Below are positions 32,271 to 40,133 of a stretch of 40,784 bases of DNA, piece after piece. The position numbers and the translations under genes were made by a program. The notes below the pieces were generated by a model. The model had not been told where the DNA came from, searched no databases, and saw only the letters and a list, made by a program, of their open reading frames with translations. Within the stretch, counting starts at the first letter, position 1; every line of letters begins with the position of its first letter. Source of the stretch: Nocardia sp. (lineage in GTDB: Bacteria; Actinomycetota; Actinomycetes; Mycobacteriales; Mycobacteriaceae); NCBI GenBank assembly GCA_014360565.1, contig JACIXH010000020.1:1-40784 (forward strand). Direction: 5' to 3'.

Positions 32271-33158
32271 ATGGACGAGAAACCTATGCACTACGAGGCA
32301 AATATGCAGCAATCGCACTGGCTCCGCCGTGGCCTGCTGCTGTCGGCAGCGATCGCAGCGACCGGCGCGCTGGTCGTCGTGCCCGCGCAGGCTCAGCCGA
32401 ATGTGCCGTTCTCCGGCGGTTCCAGCGAGCCCGCGGTGAACGAGCCCGCGCAGCAGGCACCCTTCGCGCCGCCGAACATCAACATCGCCGACGGCGAGAC
32501 CGTCGGCGTCGCGCAGCCGATCGCCATCACGTTCAAGGAGCCGGTCGAGGACCGCGCGGCCGCCGAGCGGGCCATCAAGGTCACCTCGAGCACCAACGCG
32601 CCGGGATACTTCTACTGGACCTCCAGCAAGCAGGTCCGCTGGAAGCCCACCGAGTTCTGGCCGGCCAACACCAACGTGACCGTGGTCGCGGGCGGCACCA
32701 CCAGCTCGTTCCACATCGGTGACGCGCTGGTCGCCACGGTCGACGACGCCACCAAGATGATCGTCGTGACGATCAACGGTGAGGTCGTGCGGGAAATGCC
32801 GACCTCGCTCGGCAAGCCCGGCTACGAGACCCCCAACGGCACCTACATCGTGGGTGAGCGGCTCGAGAAGATGACGATGGACTCCTCGACCTACGGCGTG
32901 CCGGTCACCGATCCCGAGGGCTACAAGCTCGAGGTCGAGTACGCGACCCGCCTGTCCAACAGCGGCATCTTCGTGCACGCCGCCCCGTGGTCGGTCGGCC
33001 AGCAGGGCTACTCCAACGCCAGCCACGGCTGCCTCAACGTGAGCACCGAGGACGGAAAGTGGTTCCTGGAGAACACCCGTCGCGGCGATGCCGTGATCAT
33101 CACCGGCACCCAGGGTGGAACCCTCAGCGCCGGCGACGGTTTGGGCGACTGGAACTAG
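32271..33158 (+). CDS. L,D-transpeptidase (YkuD family) with Ig-like domain
   Basis: Makes 3-3 (mDap-mDap) crosslinks in peptidoglycan. The 295-aa precursor has a signal peptide (about 18-42, A-Q-A cleavage), a Pro/Ala-rich linker, an Ig-like domain (about 70-150: A-I-T-F-K-E-P-V through S-S-F-H-I-G), and the YkuD catalytic domain (about 152-280). The catalytic site is S-H-G-C-L-N-V-S (251-258), Cys254 with His236 (F-V-H-A-A-P-W) and His252. Only one Ig-like domain is visible, unlike the two of mycobacterial LdtMt2. There is no lipobox, so it is secreted or anchored by an uncleaved signal. In-frame ATGs at 32286 and 32304 are alternative starts. Confidence 0.93.
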   Translation: MDEKPMHYEANMQQSHWLRRGLLLSAAIAATGALVVVPAQAQPNVPFSGGSSEPAVNEPAQQAPFAPPNINIADGETVGVAQPIAITFKEPVEDRAAAERAIKVTSSTNAPGYFYWTSSKQVRWKPTEFWPANTNVTVVAGGTTSSFHIGDALVATVDDATKMIVVTINGEVVREMPTSLGKPGYETPNGTYIVGERLEKMTMDSSTYGVPVTDPEGYKLEVEYATRLSNSGIFVHAAPWSVGQQGYSNASHGCLNVSTEDGKWFLENTRRGDAVIITGTQGGTLSAGDGLGDWN

Positions 33159-33281
33159 CCTGATCCGCCGCTGCGCGTATTCCGGCCGGACTCAGGCGAG
33201 TTGGCGGTCAGGTACGCGATAGGCGGTCGGATGGTTGCGGGTAGCCGGTTTTCGGCAAGTCACCCGTGATACTCGCTGAAC

Positions 33282-33327
33282 AAGGCCGAACAATACGATC
33301 AAACGACGTCGTGTTGTTCGGCCTTTT
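33282..33327 (+). terminator. Strong hairpin terminator between the transpeptidase and ugpA genes
   Basis: Arms 33282-33298 and 33309-33325 pair over 17 positions (12 perfect, one T-G, 4 perfect) around a 10-base loop and run into TTTT. It lies 124 bases past the transpeptidase stop and ends 15 bases before the first ugpA start codon. The loop side also contains the perfect palindrome ACGACGTCGT (33303-33312), so an operator role is possible. Confidence 0.75.
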
Positions 33328-33342
33328 GCTGTACTTGTCACT

Positions 33343-34326
33343 GTGTGCCCGATGTTCAGGAAGTCGGCGGGCAGGGTTAACCAACGGTTCGCCGTGCGCC
33401 GTAAAGCTGCCGCGGTGCGAAAGAGTCCAGAACGGGTGCTCCCCGGGAGAAGCCGTCGGTGGCAGGACTACGCACTGTTCGTCGTCCTCGTGGTGCCGAA
33501 CCTGGCGCTGCTGACGCTGTTCGTTTACCGGCCGCTGGCCGACAACATCCGGCTGTCGTTCACCGACTGGAACATCGCCGAGCCGGTGGCCAATTCGGTC
33601 GGGTTCGCCAACTACATCGAATGGTGGGAGCGCGACGACTCATGGAAGGTCGTCAGCAATACGGTGATCTTCACCGTGGCCGCCGTTGTGGTGAGTATGG
33701 CGCTCGGTCTTGCGCTGGCCATGTTGCTCGATCGAAAACTGTTCGGGCGCAATGTTGTTCGGTCGGCCATTTTCGCGCCTTTCGTGATTTCGGGCGCGGC
33801 GATCGGGGTGGCTTTCCAATTCATCTTCGATCCGAGTTTCGGTCTGGTACAAGACGTACTGCACCGGCTCGGTGTCGACAATGTGCCCGATTTCTATCAG
33901 GACCCCGAATGGGCCCTGTTCATGGTGACGCTCACCTACATCTGGAAGAACCTCGGCTATGCCTTCGTGATCTATCTGGCCGCCCTCCAAGGGGTGCGCG
34001 CCGAATTGCTCGAAGCGGCGGAGATGGACGGCGCGAGCAGCTGGACCCGATTCACGAAAGTGCTTCTGCCACAACTTCGCCCGACGACATTCTTCTTGTC
34101 CATCACGGTGTTGCTCAACTCGCTCCAGGTCTTCGACATCATCAATGTGATGACGCGCGGCGGACCGCTCGGCAACGGCACGACGACGATGGTGTTCCAG
34201 GTGTACGAAGAGTCGTTCCGCAACTTCCGGGCTGGTTACGGCGCCACCGTCGCCACGATCATGTTCGTGGTGCTGCTGGTGGTCACGTTGATCCAGGTGC
34301 GTGTGATGGATCGAGGCGAACGATGA
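33343..34326 (+). CDS. ugpA: Glycerophosphodiester ABC transporter permease UgpA
   Basis: One of two permeases of a CUT1 carbohydrate-type ABC importer. The 327-aa reading has six membrane helices and the EAA loop E-A-A-E-M-D-G-A-S-S-W-T-R-F (about 225-240), which contacts the ATPase. Gene order A-E-B-C and the strong UgpB identity to the mycobacterial type identify it as UgpA. The start is uncertain: 33343 (GTG) and 33352 (ATG) are only 15-24 bases past a strong hairpin and have no clear Shine-Dalgarno; GTG at 33415 gives 303 aa, which I believe is closer to the mycobacterial length. It overlaps ugpE by ATGA. Confidence 0.9.
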   Translation: MCPMFRKSAGRVNQRFAVRRKAAAVRKSPERVLPGRSRRWQDYALFVVLVVPNLALLTLFVYRPLADNIRLSFTDWNIAEPVANSVGFANYIEWWERDDSWKVVSNTVIFTVAAVVVSMALGLALAMLLDRKLFGRNVVRSAIFAPFVISGAAIGVAFQFIFDPSFGLVQDVLHRLGVDNVPDFYQDPEWALFMVTLTYIWKNLGYAFVIYLAALQGVRAELLEAAEMDGASSWTRFTKVLLPQLRPTTFFLSITVLLNSLQVFDIINVMTRGGPLGNGTTTMVFQVYEESFRNFRAGYGATVATIMFVVLLVVTLIQVRVMDRGER

Positions 34327-35189
34327 AACACATTGGCCCGCAGACCCTGTCGTACCGGCGACGCGAACGCGCTGTCACCCTGCTCGGCTACGCCGCGATG
34401 GTGTGCGTGCTGATCATCGTCGGGGTTCCGCTGTTCTGGATGCTGATCACCTCGCTCAAGGATCGCTCCGACATCTACACCCAGCCCGCGGTCTACTGGC
34501 CCAGCACCTGGCGCCCGGAGAACTACAGCCACGCCACCACGACGGTGCCGTTCTGGACGTTCCTGCGCAACTCGCTGATCGTCACCGGCGTGGTGTCGGT
34601 GGTGAAGTTCGCGCTCGGCGTGTTCAGCGCGTACGGGCTGGTGTTCCTGCGCTTCCCCGGCAAGAACATCGTGTTCCTGGTGATCATCGCGGCGCTCATG
34701 GTGCCCAACCAGATCACGGTGATCTCCAACTACGCCTTCATCGCCCAGCTCGGGTGGCGAAACACCTTTCAGGGCATCATCGTTCCGCTCTGCGGCGTCG
34801 CCTTCGGCACCTTCCTGATGCGCAACCACTTCCTGTCGTTGCCCGGCGAGGTGATCGAGGCGGCGCGGATGGACGGCGCCAACTGGTGGCGGCTGCTCAC
34901 GCGCGTGGTGCTGCCCATGTCGGGGCCCACGATGGTGGCGTTCGCGGTGGTGACGCTGGTCAACGAGTGGAACGAGTACCTCTGGCCGTTCCTGATGGCC
35001 GATTCCGCCGACGTCGCCACGCTGCCGGTCGGCCTGACCCTGCTGCAGAACACCGAGAACCCCAGCGTCACCAACTGGGGACCGGTGATGGCGGGCACCG
35101 TGCTCACGATGCTGCCGATTCTCATCGTCTTCCTTGCCCTGCAACGTCACATGATCAAAGGCCTCACCTCCGGTGCGGTCAAGGGTTAA
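34323..35189 (+). CDS. ugpE: Glycerophosphodiester ABC transporter permease UgpE
   Basis: The second permease, 288 aa, with six membrane helices and the EAA loop E-A-A-R-M-D-G-A-N-W-W-R-L-L (about 178-191). L-K-D-R-S-D-I-Y near residue 48 is typical of the second permease of CUT1 importers. The ATG overlaps the ugpA stop (ATGA). With UgpA it forms the transmembrane channel. Confidence 0.92.
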   Translation: MKHIGPQTLSYRRRERAVTLLGYAAMVCVLIIVGVPLFWMLITSLKDRSDIYTQPAVYWPSTWRPENYSHATTTVPFWTFLRNSLIVTGVVSVVKFALGVFSAYGLVFLRFPGKNIVFLVIIAALMVPNQITVISNYAFIAQLGWRNTFQGIIVPLCGVAFGTFLMRNHFLSLPGEVIEAARMDGANWWRLLTRVVLPMSGPTMVAFAVVTLVNEWNEYLWPFLMADSADVATLPVGLTLLQNTENPSVTNWGPVMAGTVLTMLPILIVFLALQRHMIKGLTSGAVKG

Positions 35190-35210
35190 ATCTCGAACAG
35201 GAGTTCGCCA

Positions 35211-36539
35211 GTGTCCAACTCACGATTTCCGGCGCTCAGTCGCCGTGGCTTCATCGGCCTGACCGGCGGCGTCGCCGCTGCCGCAGCCCTGACCGCATGC
35301 GCGGGCACCGGCGGTGGATCCGGTGATTCCGGTGACGCCAACACCATCACCTTCTGGTCCAACCACCCCGGCACCTCCAAGGAGCTGGAGCTGGAGCTGA
35401 TCAACCGCTTCCAGGCGAAGAACCCCGGGCTGACGGTGAACCTGGTCGACGCGGGCAAGAACTACGAGGAGGTGGCGCAGAAGTTCAACGCGGCGCTCAC
35501 CGGAGGCGAGCTGCCCGACGTTGTCGTGCTCTCCGATGTCTGGTGGTTCAACTACGCGCTGAGCAAGGCGATCGAGCCGCTCGACGCGCACTTCGGCGCA
35601 GCGGGTGTGCAGCTGGGTGATTACGTGGACTCCCTGGCCGCCGACTACCTGTTCGACGGCAAGCACTACGCGCTGCCCTACGCCCGCTCGACGCCGCTGT
35701 TCTACTACAACAAGGACGTCTGGTCGAAGGCCGGTCTGCCGGATCGCGGCCCGAACTCCTGGCAGGAATTCGACGAGTGGGGCCCCAAGCTCCAGTCGGT
35801 CGTCGGCGGCGACAAGTTCGCCCATGCCTGGGGTGACGCCAAGAACTACCTGGGCTGGACCTTCCAGGGCCCCAACTGGACCTTCGGTGGCGCCTACTCC
35901 GATCAGTGGAAGCTGAAGTTCACCGATCCCGGTTCCATCGCCGCGGCCACCTACCTGCGCGATTCGATCAACGTGAAGAAGTACGCCGCGATCCGCCCGC
36001 AGATCGCGGTCGACTTCGGCACCGGTGTCGCCGCCTCGACCATCGCCTCCACCGGCGACCTCAAGGGCATCCTGAAGAACTCGACCGGCAAGTTCGAGCT
36101 GGGCACTGCCTTCCTGCCGCACCCGAACGGCCCCGGCGTCACCACCGGCGGCGCCGGCCTGGCCGTGCCCTCGCGCATCTCCGACGAACGAAAGGTGAAC
36201 GCACTCAAGTTCATCGAGTTCATCACCAATGGCGCCAACACCGCCTACTTCTCGCAGAACACCGGATACATGCCGGTGCGCAAGTCGGCGGTCACCGATC
36301 CCTCCGAGATCGATTTCCTGGCAAAGAACCCGAACTCGAAGGTCGCCATCGACCAGCTGGCCGTGACGAAGTCGCAGGACTACGCGCGCGTCTTCGTGCC
36401 CGGCGCCGACCAGATCATCGGCACCGGCTACGAGCAGATCGGCCTCCAGAACGCCGACCCGGCAACAGTTCTCGCGAAGGTCGCCGCCGACGTGCAGGCG
36501 ATCATCGACCGGCAGATCACCCCCAAGCTGCCCAAGTAG
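35211..36539 (+). CDS. ugpB: Glycerophosphocholine-type substrate-binding lipoprotein UgpB
   Basis: The 442-aa extracellular binding protein. The N-terminus has a Tat motif S-R-R-G-F-I-G (10-16), a hydrophobic stretch and lipobox L-T-A-C (Cys near residue 32), so it is probably a folded Tat-exported lipoprotein. The body is a type I extracellular solute-binding fold (F-W-S-N-H-P-G-T and F-Q-G-P-N-W-T-F-G-G). Several stretches match the mycobacterial UgpB as I remember it (D-A-G-K, Y-A-R-S-T-P-L-F-Y-Y-N-K, Y-A-R-V-F); that protein binds glycerophosphocholine, so a glycerophosphodiester ligand is likely. GTG start with AGGAG 7 bases upstream. Confidence 0.93.
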   Translation: MSNSRFPALSRRGFIGLTGGVAAAAALTACAGTGGGSGDSGDANTITFWSNHPGTSKELELELINRFQAKNPGLTVNLVDAGKNYEEVAQKFNAALTGGELPDVVVLSDVWWFNYALSKAIEPLDAHFGAAGVQLGDYVDSLAADYLFDGKHYALPYARSTPLFYYNKDVWSKAGLPDRGPNSWQEFDEWGPKLQSVVGGDKFAHAWGDAKNYLGWTFQGPNWTFGGAYSDQWKLKFTDPGSIAAATYLRDSINVKKYAAIRPQIAVDFGTGVAASTIASTGDLKGILKNSTGKFELGTAFLPHPNGPGVTTGGAGLAVPSRISDERKVNALKFIEFITNGANTAYFSQNTGYMPVRKSAVTDPSEIDFLAKNPNSKVAIDQLAVTKSQDYARVFVPGADQIIGTGYEQIGLQNADPATVLAKVAADVQAIIDRQITPKLPK

Positions 36540-36608
36540 TTCCCCCTCGGGCCGGTGGTTCATCGTGACCATCGGCCCGTTTCGCTTTCCCCGCTAGGAG
36601 AATTCGCC

Positions 36609-37685
36609 ATGGCGACAGTGCAGTTCGACGGTGTGACCCACCGCTATCCCGGCGCCGACGCCCCCGCCGTCGACGCACTCGACATCGACATCGCCGACGG
36701 TGAATTCCTGGTACTGGTCGGGCCTTCCGGCTGCGGCAAGTCCACGAGCCTGCGCATGCTGGCCGGGCTGGAGTCCGTCGAGTCCGGCACGATCCGGATC
36801 GGCGAACGCGATGTCACCGATCTGCCGCCACGGGCGCGCGACGTGGCGATGGTGTTCCAGAGCTACGCGCTGTACCCGAACATGACCGTCGCCGAGAACA
36901 TGGGCTTCGCGTTGCGGAATGCGGGAATGTCGAAGTCCGACACCCTGGTTCGGGTGCGCGAGGCGGCCGCGATGCTCGAGCTGGAGCAACTGCTCGACCG
37001 CAAGCCCGCCAAGCTCTCCGGCGGTCAGCGCCAGCGCGTGGCCATGGGTCGCGCCATCGTGCGCCGCCCGCAGGTGTTCTGCATGGACGAGCCGCTGTCC
37101 AACCTGGACGCGAAACTCCGCGTGAGCACCCGCTCCCAGATCGCCGCCTTGCAGCAGCGTCTCGGCACGACCACGGTCTATGTCACCCACGACCAGGTCG
37201 AGGCGATGACGATGGGCCACCGTGTCGCGGTGCTCCGCGACGGCGCGCTGCAGCAGATCGCCGCTCCGCGTGAGCTCTACGACAACCCGCTCAACACCTT
37301 CGTCGCCGGGTTCATCGGCTCGCCGGGCATGAACCTGCTCGAAGCACCCGTGGTCGATGGTGAGGCCGTTCTCGACGGGCTGCGCATTCCGTTGCCCCGC
37401 AGTACTTCCGGCGCGCGCGTGGTGCTCGGCATCCGGCCCGAATCGTGGGAGGTCACCACCGACCCCGCAGGCATCACGGTCGTCGCCGAGCTGCTGGAGG
37501 AACTGGGCGCCGAATCGTTCGTCTACACCCACGGAGCGGGCACCGACTGGTCCACCCGTTCCGGCAAGATCGTGGTTCGAGTGGATCGTCGCTTCCAGAC
37601 CACCCTCGGCGAAACGCTGCACCTGCGCCCGAAGACCGAAGAAGTCTTCTTCTTCGACGCGGAAACAGACCTGCGGATTCGTTAG
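36609..37685 (+). CDS. ugpC: Glycerophosphodiester ABC transporter ATPase UgpC
   Basis: The ATPase, 358 aa. Walker A G-P-S-G-C-G-K-S-T (38-46), Q-loop F-Q-S-Y-A-L (83-88), signature L-S-G-G-Q (136-140), Walker B V-F-C-M-D-E-P (156-162) and H-loop T-H-D (about 190). After residue 235 a TOBE/regulatory domain follows, as in MalK and UgpC. TAGGAGAA 6-13 bases upstream supports the ATG at 36609. Last gene of ugpAEBC, 69 bases after ugpB. The operon should scavenge phosphodiesters from degraded phospholipids for glycerol, phosphate and choline. Confidence 0.93.
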   Translation: MATVQFDGVTHRYPGADAPAVDALDIDIADGEFLVLVGPSGCGKSTSLRMLAGLESVESGTIRIGERDVTDLPPRARDVAMVFQSYALYPNMTVAENMGFALRNAGMSKSDTLVRVREAAAMLELEQLLDRKPAKLSGGQRQRVAMGRAIVRRPQVFCMDEPLSNLDAKLRVSTRSQIAALQQRLGTTTVYVTHDQVEAMTMGHRVAVLRDGALQQIAAPRELYDNPLNTFVAGFIGSPGMNLLEAPVVDGEAVLDGLRIPLPRSTSGARVVLGIRPESWEVTTDPAGITVVAELLEELGAESFVYTHGAGTDWSTRSGKIVVRVDRRFQTTLGETLHLRPKTEEVFFFDAETDLRIR

Positions 37686-37692
37686 GACAGAG

Positions 37693-37731
37693 CCTCGGTC
37701 GGGCGCCGATCGATAGCGGCGCTGAGCGAGG
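37693..37731 (+). terminator. Candidate terminator after ugpC
   Basis: CCTCG (37693-37697) with CGAGG (37727-37731), and inside GCGCCG (37703-37708) with CGGCGC (37717-37722), form a two-part stem just past the ugpC stop. No T-run. Confidence 0.45.
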
Positions 37732-37748
37732 TCGAGCGGGCGATTGCG

Positions 37749-38016
37749 TCAGATCAGTTCGAACGCGGCGCGGATTGCCGCGGTGAGATCGGGCTCGGCA
37801 TCGGTGGGTAGGTAGCCGATGATCCGACCGAGGGCTGCGGTCTGTGCGCCACCTGCCAGCGCAGATCTCCGACGCTGTGCGGTTCGGCGTCGGGATTTTC
37901 CGTCGCACCGCGCCCGCGGCGACGTGATCGAGAGCGGCGAGCAGCGCGAAGTCCTGGCGAAACACGTTCTCCCGCAACGATACCGTTGCCCGGCCTTCGA
38001 CAGTCGGCGGCAACAT
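37749..38016 (-). pseudogene. Decayed regulator fragment (TetR-like C-terminus)
   Basis: Minus-strand reading starts at an ATG (38016), M-L-P-P-T-V-E-G-R-A-T-V, and looks protein-like through L-L-A-A-L-D-H-V-A-A-G; good coding then moves to another frame: L-A-G-G-A-Q-T-A-A-L-G-R-I-I-G-Y and the end L-T-A-A-I-R-A-A-F-E-L-I. The A-x-x-A-A-L-x-x-x-I and A-A-F-E-L-I end is like the final helices of TetR regulators. The DNA-binding half is missing. It looks like the frameshifted, truncated remains of a tetR-type gene beside the Fic gene. Confidence 0.35.
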
Positions 38017-38026
38017 AGCTCCGGAG

Positions 38027-39205
38027 TCAGGACAGACCCGCCGCGGTGCGTCGTCCGATCGCGGCATTGAGAGCGCCGAGTTCGGCGAGGATGTCGGTGG
38101 CGGCCCAGATTCGGTTGCGTTTGGAGTCGGACACGACTTCGAGGATGCCCGCGTCGGTGAGTCGGTCCAGGGCTCGGTAGGTAGCCGAGTCCGAGGCCGC
38201 GGTGATGGCGTTCGCGCCGGCGATCGTGAGGATCGGGTGCTCGAGCAGGTTCGCCAGGAGAGCCTCGTCGGCCGAGCCTGCCCGGGGACGGGCCCGGTCG
38301 CGCCAGCCGTCGGGAAGCGCGGTGAGTGCGCGGGCCGAGTCGATCGAGGCCTCGCTCGCATACACGGCGGCGAGCGCCAGGTACACGACGAATTCCTCGG
38401 CGGCGCCGGTTCGGTAGGCGGCCAGTTGGGCGAAGTAGCGGGACGTGTCGGCGAGCATCACCGAGGAGAAGGGGACGGTCACCCGCTCGGTCAGGCCGCG
38501 GCGGCGCAGGATGGCGGTCACCAGGGCGCGACCGATCCGGCCGTTGCCACTGACGAAGGGGTGGATCGACACGAACTGCGCGTGCGCGAGCGCGGCCTGT
38601 ACGAGGATCGGCAGGTCGCCGCGTGCGACGAAGGCCAGCAGGTCGGCCACCAGTTCTGGCACGAGTTCTGGTGGGGGCGGCACATACAGCGCGTTGAGTG
38701 GCGTGTAGTCACTGCCGCCGATCCAGGTTTGGACAGTGCGGAAGCGCCCGGCCTTCTCCCACTCCGGGGCGATCAGCACCCGATGAGCGCTGAGCAGACT
38801 CGCCTCGCTGATCTGGCCGCCCGCCGCGGTGTCGGCCAGGCCGGCCAGCGCCCGCACCGCGGCCACCTGCGACGCGGCTTCGGGGCCTGCCGTCGCGCCG
38901 CCGAAGGCTTTGCTGAATGCTCGCCAGCCCGCGTCGATGTGCTCGATTCGCGACGACGCGACCGCCTCGCTGCGCAGCAGGAACTCGCGAAGGGGAGCCA
39001 GGCCACCATGGCCGGCTTCGAGATGGGTCACCGCGATCGCCGCTGCCTCGCTAGCCGATGTCGTTCGCCTGGTAGCGAAATCGAGCCGGGCGATGCGTGG
39101 GGGAATCGATACAGCGACCTGCTCTGGCATGGGACCCACCCGCGAACCGCGCCCGCCGCGTGCCGTCCATGGTCGCTGTTCGACGTGGTGCGCTGGCCAA
39201 TTCAT
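38027..39205 (-). CDS. Fic/DOC family protein (AMPylase)
   Basis: A 392-aa protein with the Fic catalytic loop H-P-F-V-S-G-N-G-R-I-G-R (His215), which transfers AMP to hydroxyls of target proteins. An N-terminal Fic_N-like part begins N-W-P-A-H-H-V-E-Q-R-P-W and I-P-P-R-I-A. The class II inhibitory helix motif (S/T)xxxE(G/N) is present as S-S-R-I-E-H (84-89): the inhibitory Glu is kept but the last G/N is His. A C-terminal winged-helix-like domain (L-L-E-H-P-I-L-T to R-N-R-I-W-A-A) may bind DNA, as in many Fic proteins with an HTH tail. I set ATG 39205; a GTG at 39241 is also possible, neither with a strong ribosome site. No antitoxin gene lies beside it. Confidence 0.88.
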   Translation of the reverse strand: MNWPAHHVEQRPWTARGGRGSRVGPMPEQVAVSIPPRIARLDFATRRTTSASEAAAIAVTHLEAGHGGLAPLREFLLRSEAVASSRIEHIDAGWRAFSKAFGGATAGPEAASQVAAVRALAGLADTAAGGQISEASLLSAHRVLIAPEWEKAGRFRTVQTWIGGSDYTPLNALYVPPPPELVPELVADLLAFVARGDLPILVQAALAHAQFVSIHPFVSGNGRIGRALVTAILRRRGLTERVTVPFSSVMLADTSRYFAQLAAYRTGAAEEFVVYLALAAVYASEASIDSARALTALPDGWRDRARPRAGSADEALLANLLEHPILTIAGANAITAASDSATYRALDRLTDAGILEVVSDSKRNRIWAATDILAELGALNAAIGRRTAAGLS

Positions 39206-39309
39206 CAGTTCTTGCAATACTTTCGCTATCGGAAACGCCACTAGCTTGCGAATTACTCGCGTTTTTGGGAGGTAACGACAGTAACCAGCTCACTACTCCC
39301 GCTGGGTCG

Positions 39310-40062
39310 TCACGTGAGACTGGTCCTCACGTGGGCACGCGCTCGGGTGACGGCTTCGCCGATGCCCTCGGCGAAGGGGTCGCCGTGGCCGGGCAGAACC
39401 AGATCAGCGGACAGCGCTTCGAGGGCTCCGAGAGCCTGCACCGTATCCGGAGTCGAGTGGTTGAAGAAGTTGGGGAGTACCTGGGGGCCTTGACGTTTCG
39501 AGGTCGGGTGAGCGGTAACCAGAGTGTCGCCGGTGGCCACCGCACCCGCGGCCGGGATGTGGAAGGCGGAGTGTCCTGAGGTGTGCCCGGGGGTGGGAAT
39601 CGGGGCCGGACGGCCGGGGAGATCCAGTGGGCCTGCGGTGGGGAAGGGCTGGATGTGGGGGACCGGGTTCTTCCGGAGGCCGCCGGCGCGGGTGATCCGC
39701 AGGGCCCAGCCACAGGTGGAGATATCGGTGAGGCGTTTGATGACGTCGAGCGGCGTGGCCGACTCGTGGATCTCACCTTTGGCGTGGGCCACCTCGAGCG
39801 CGCTGGTGTAGGCGGGGATGCCGTATTTCGCCTGCAGGTGATTGAGGGCGCCGACGTGGTCCAGGTGGGCGTGGGTAAGCAGGACCGCTCGGATGTCCTC
39901 GGGGCGGTGGCCGAGGGCTTCGATGGTGCCCTCGATCAGGCCGGCGTCGCCGTACCAGCCTGCGTCGATCAGCGTCAGGTCACGGCCTTCGCGGAGCAGG
40001 ACCATGTTCACATCTGTGCCTGCGATGGTGAAGACCTCGTCGGCTACTTGCTGATAACGCAC
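39310..40062 (-). CDS. MBL-fold metallo-hydrolase
   Basis: A 250-aa hydrolase with the binuclear zinc motif T-H-A-H-L-D-H (63-69), then a His in T-P-G-H-T-S-G-H-S, an Asp in T-G-D-T-L-V-T, and a last His in L-P-G-H-G-D-P-F. Members range from glyoxalase II and lactonases to thioesterases; this one cannot be placed further. GTG start with AAGGGG 9 bases upstream; a longer reading has a non-coding N-terminus. No signal peptide. It lies 71 bases downstream of the M13 peptidase gene. Confidence 0.88.
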   Translation of the reverse strand: MRYQQVADEVFTIAGTDVNMVLLREGRDLTLIDAGWYGDAGLIEGTIEALGHRPEDIRAVLLTHAHLDHVGALNHLQAKYGIPAYTSALEVAHAKGEIHESATPLDVIKRLTDISTCGWALRITRAGGLRKNPVPHIQPFPTAGPLDLPGRPAPIPTPGHTSGHSAFHIPAAGAVATGDTLVTAHPTSKRQGPQVLPNFFNHSTPDTVQALGALEALSADLVLPGHGDPFAEGIGEAVTRARAHVRTSLT

Positions 40063-40095
40063 TGGTAGAACCCCTTCTCGAGCAACGGTTCTCGA

Positions 40096-40124
40096 CCCTA
40101 CCGGCGGTTCGCCCGCCGGTAGGG
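40096..40124 (-). terminator. Hairpin after the M13 peptidase gene
   Basis: CCCTACCGGCGG (40096-40107) and CCGCCGGTAGGG (40113-40124) pair perfectly over 12 bases with a 5-base loop, 9 bases past the peptidase stop on the minus strand. No T-run, so it is a GC-rich actinobacterial-type terminator or a processing barrier. Confidence 0.6.
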
Positions 40125-40133
40125 CCGAGCACG

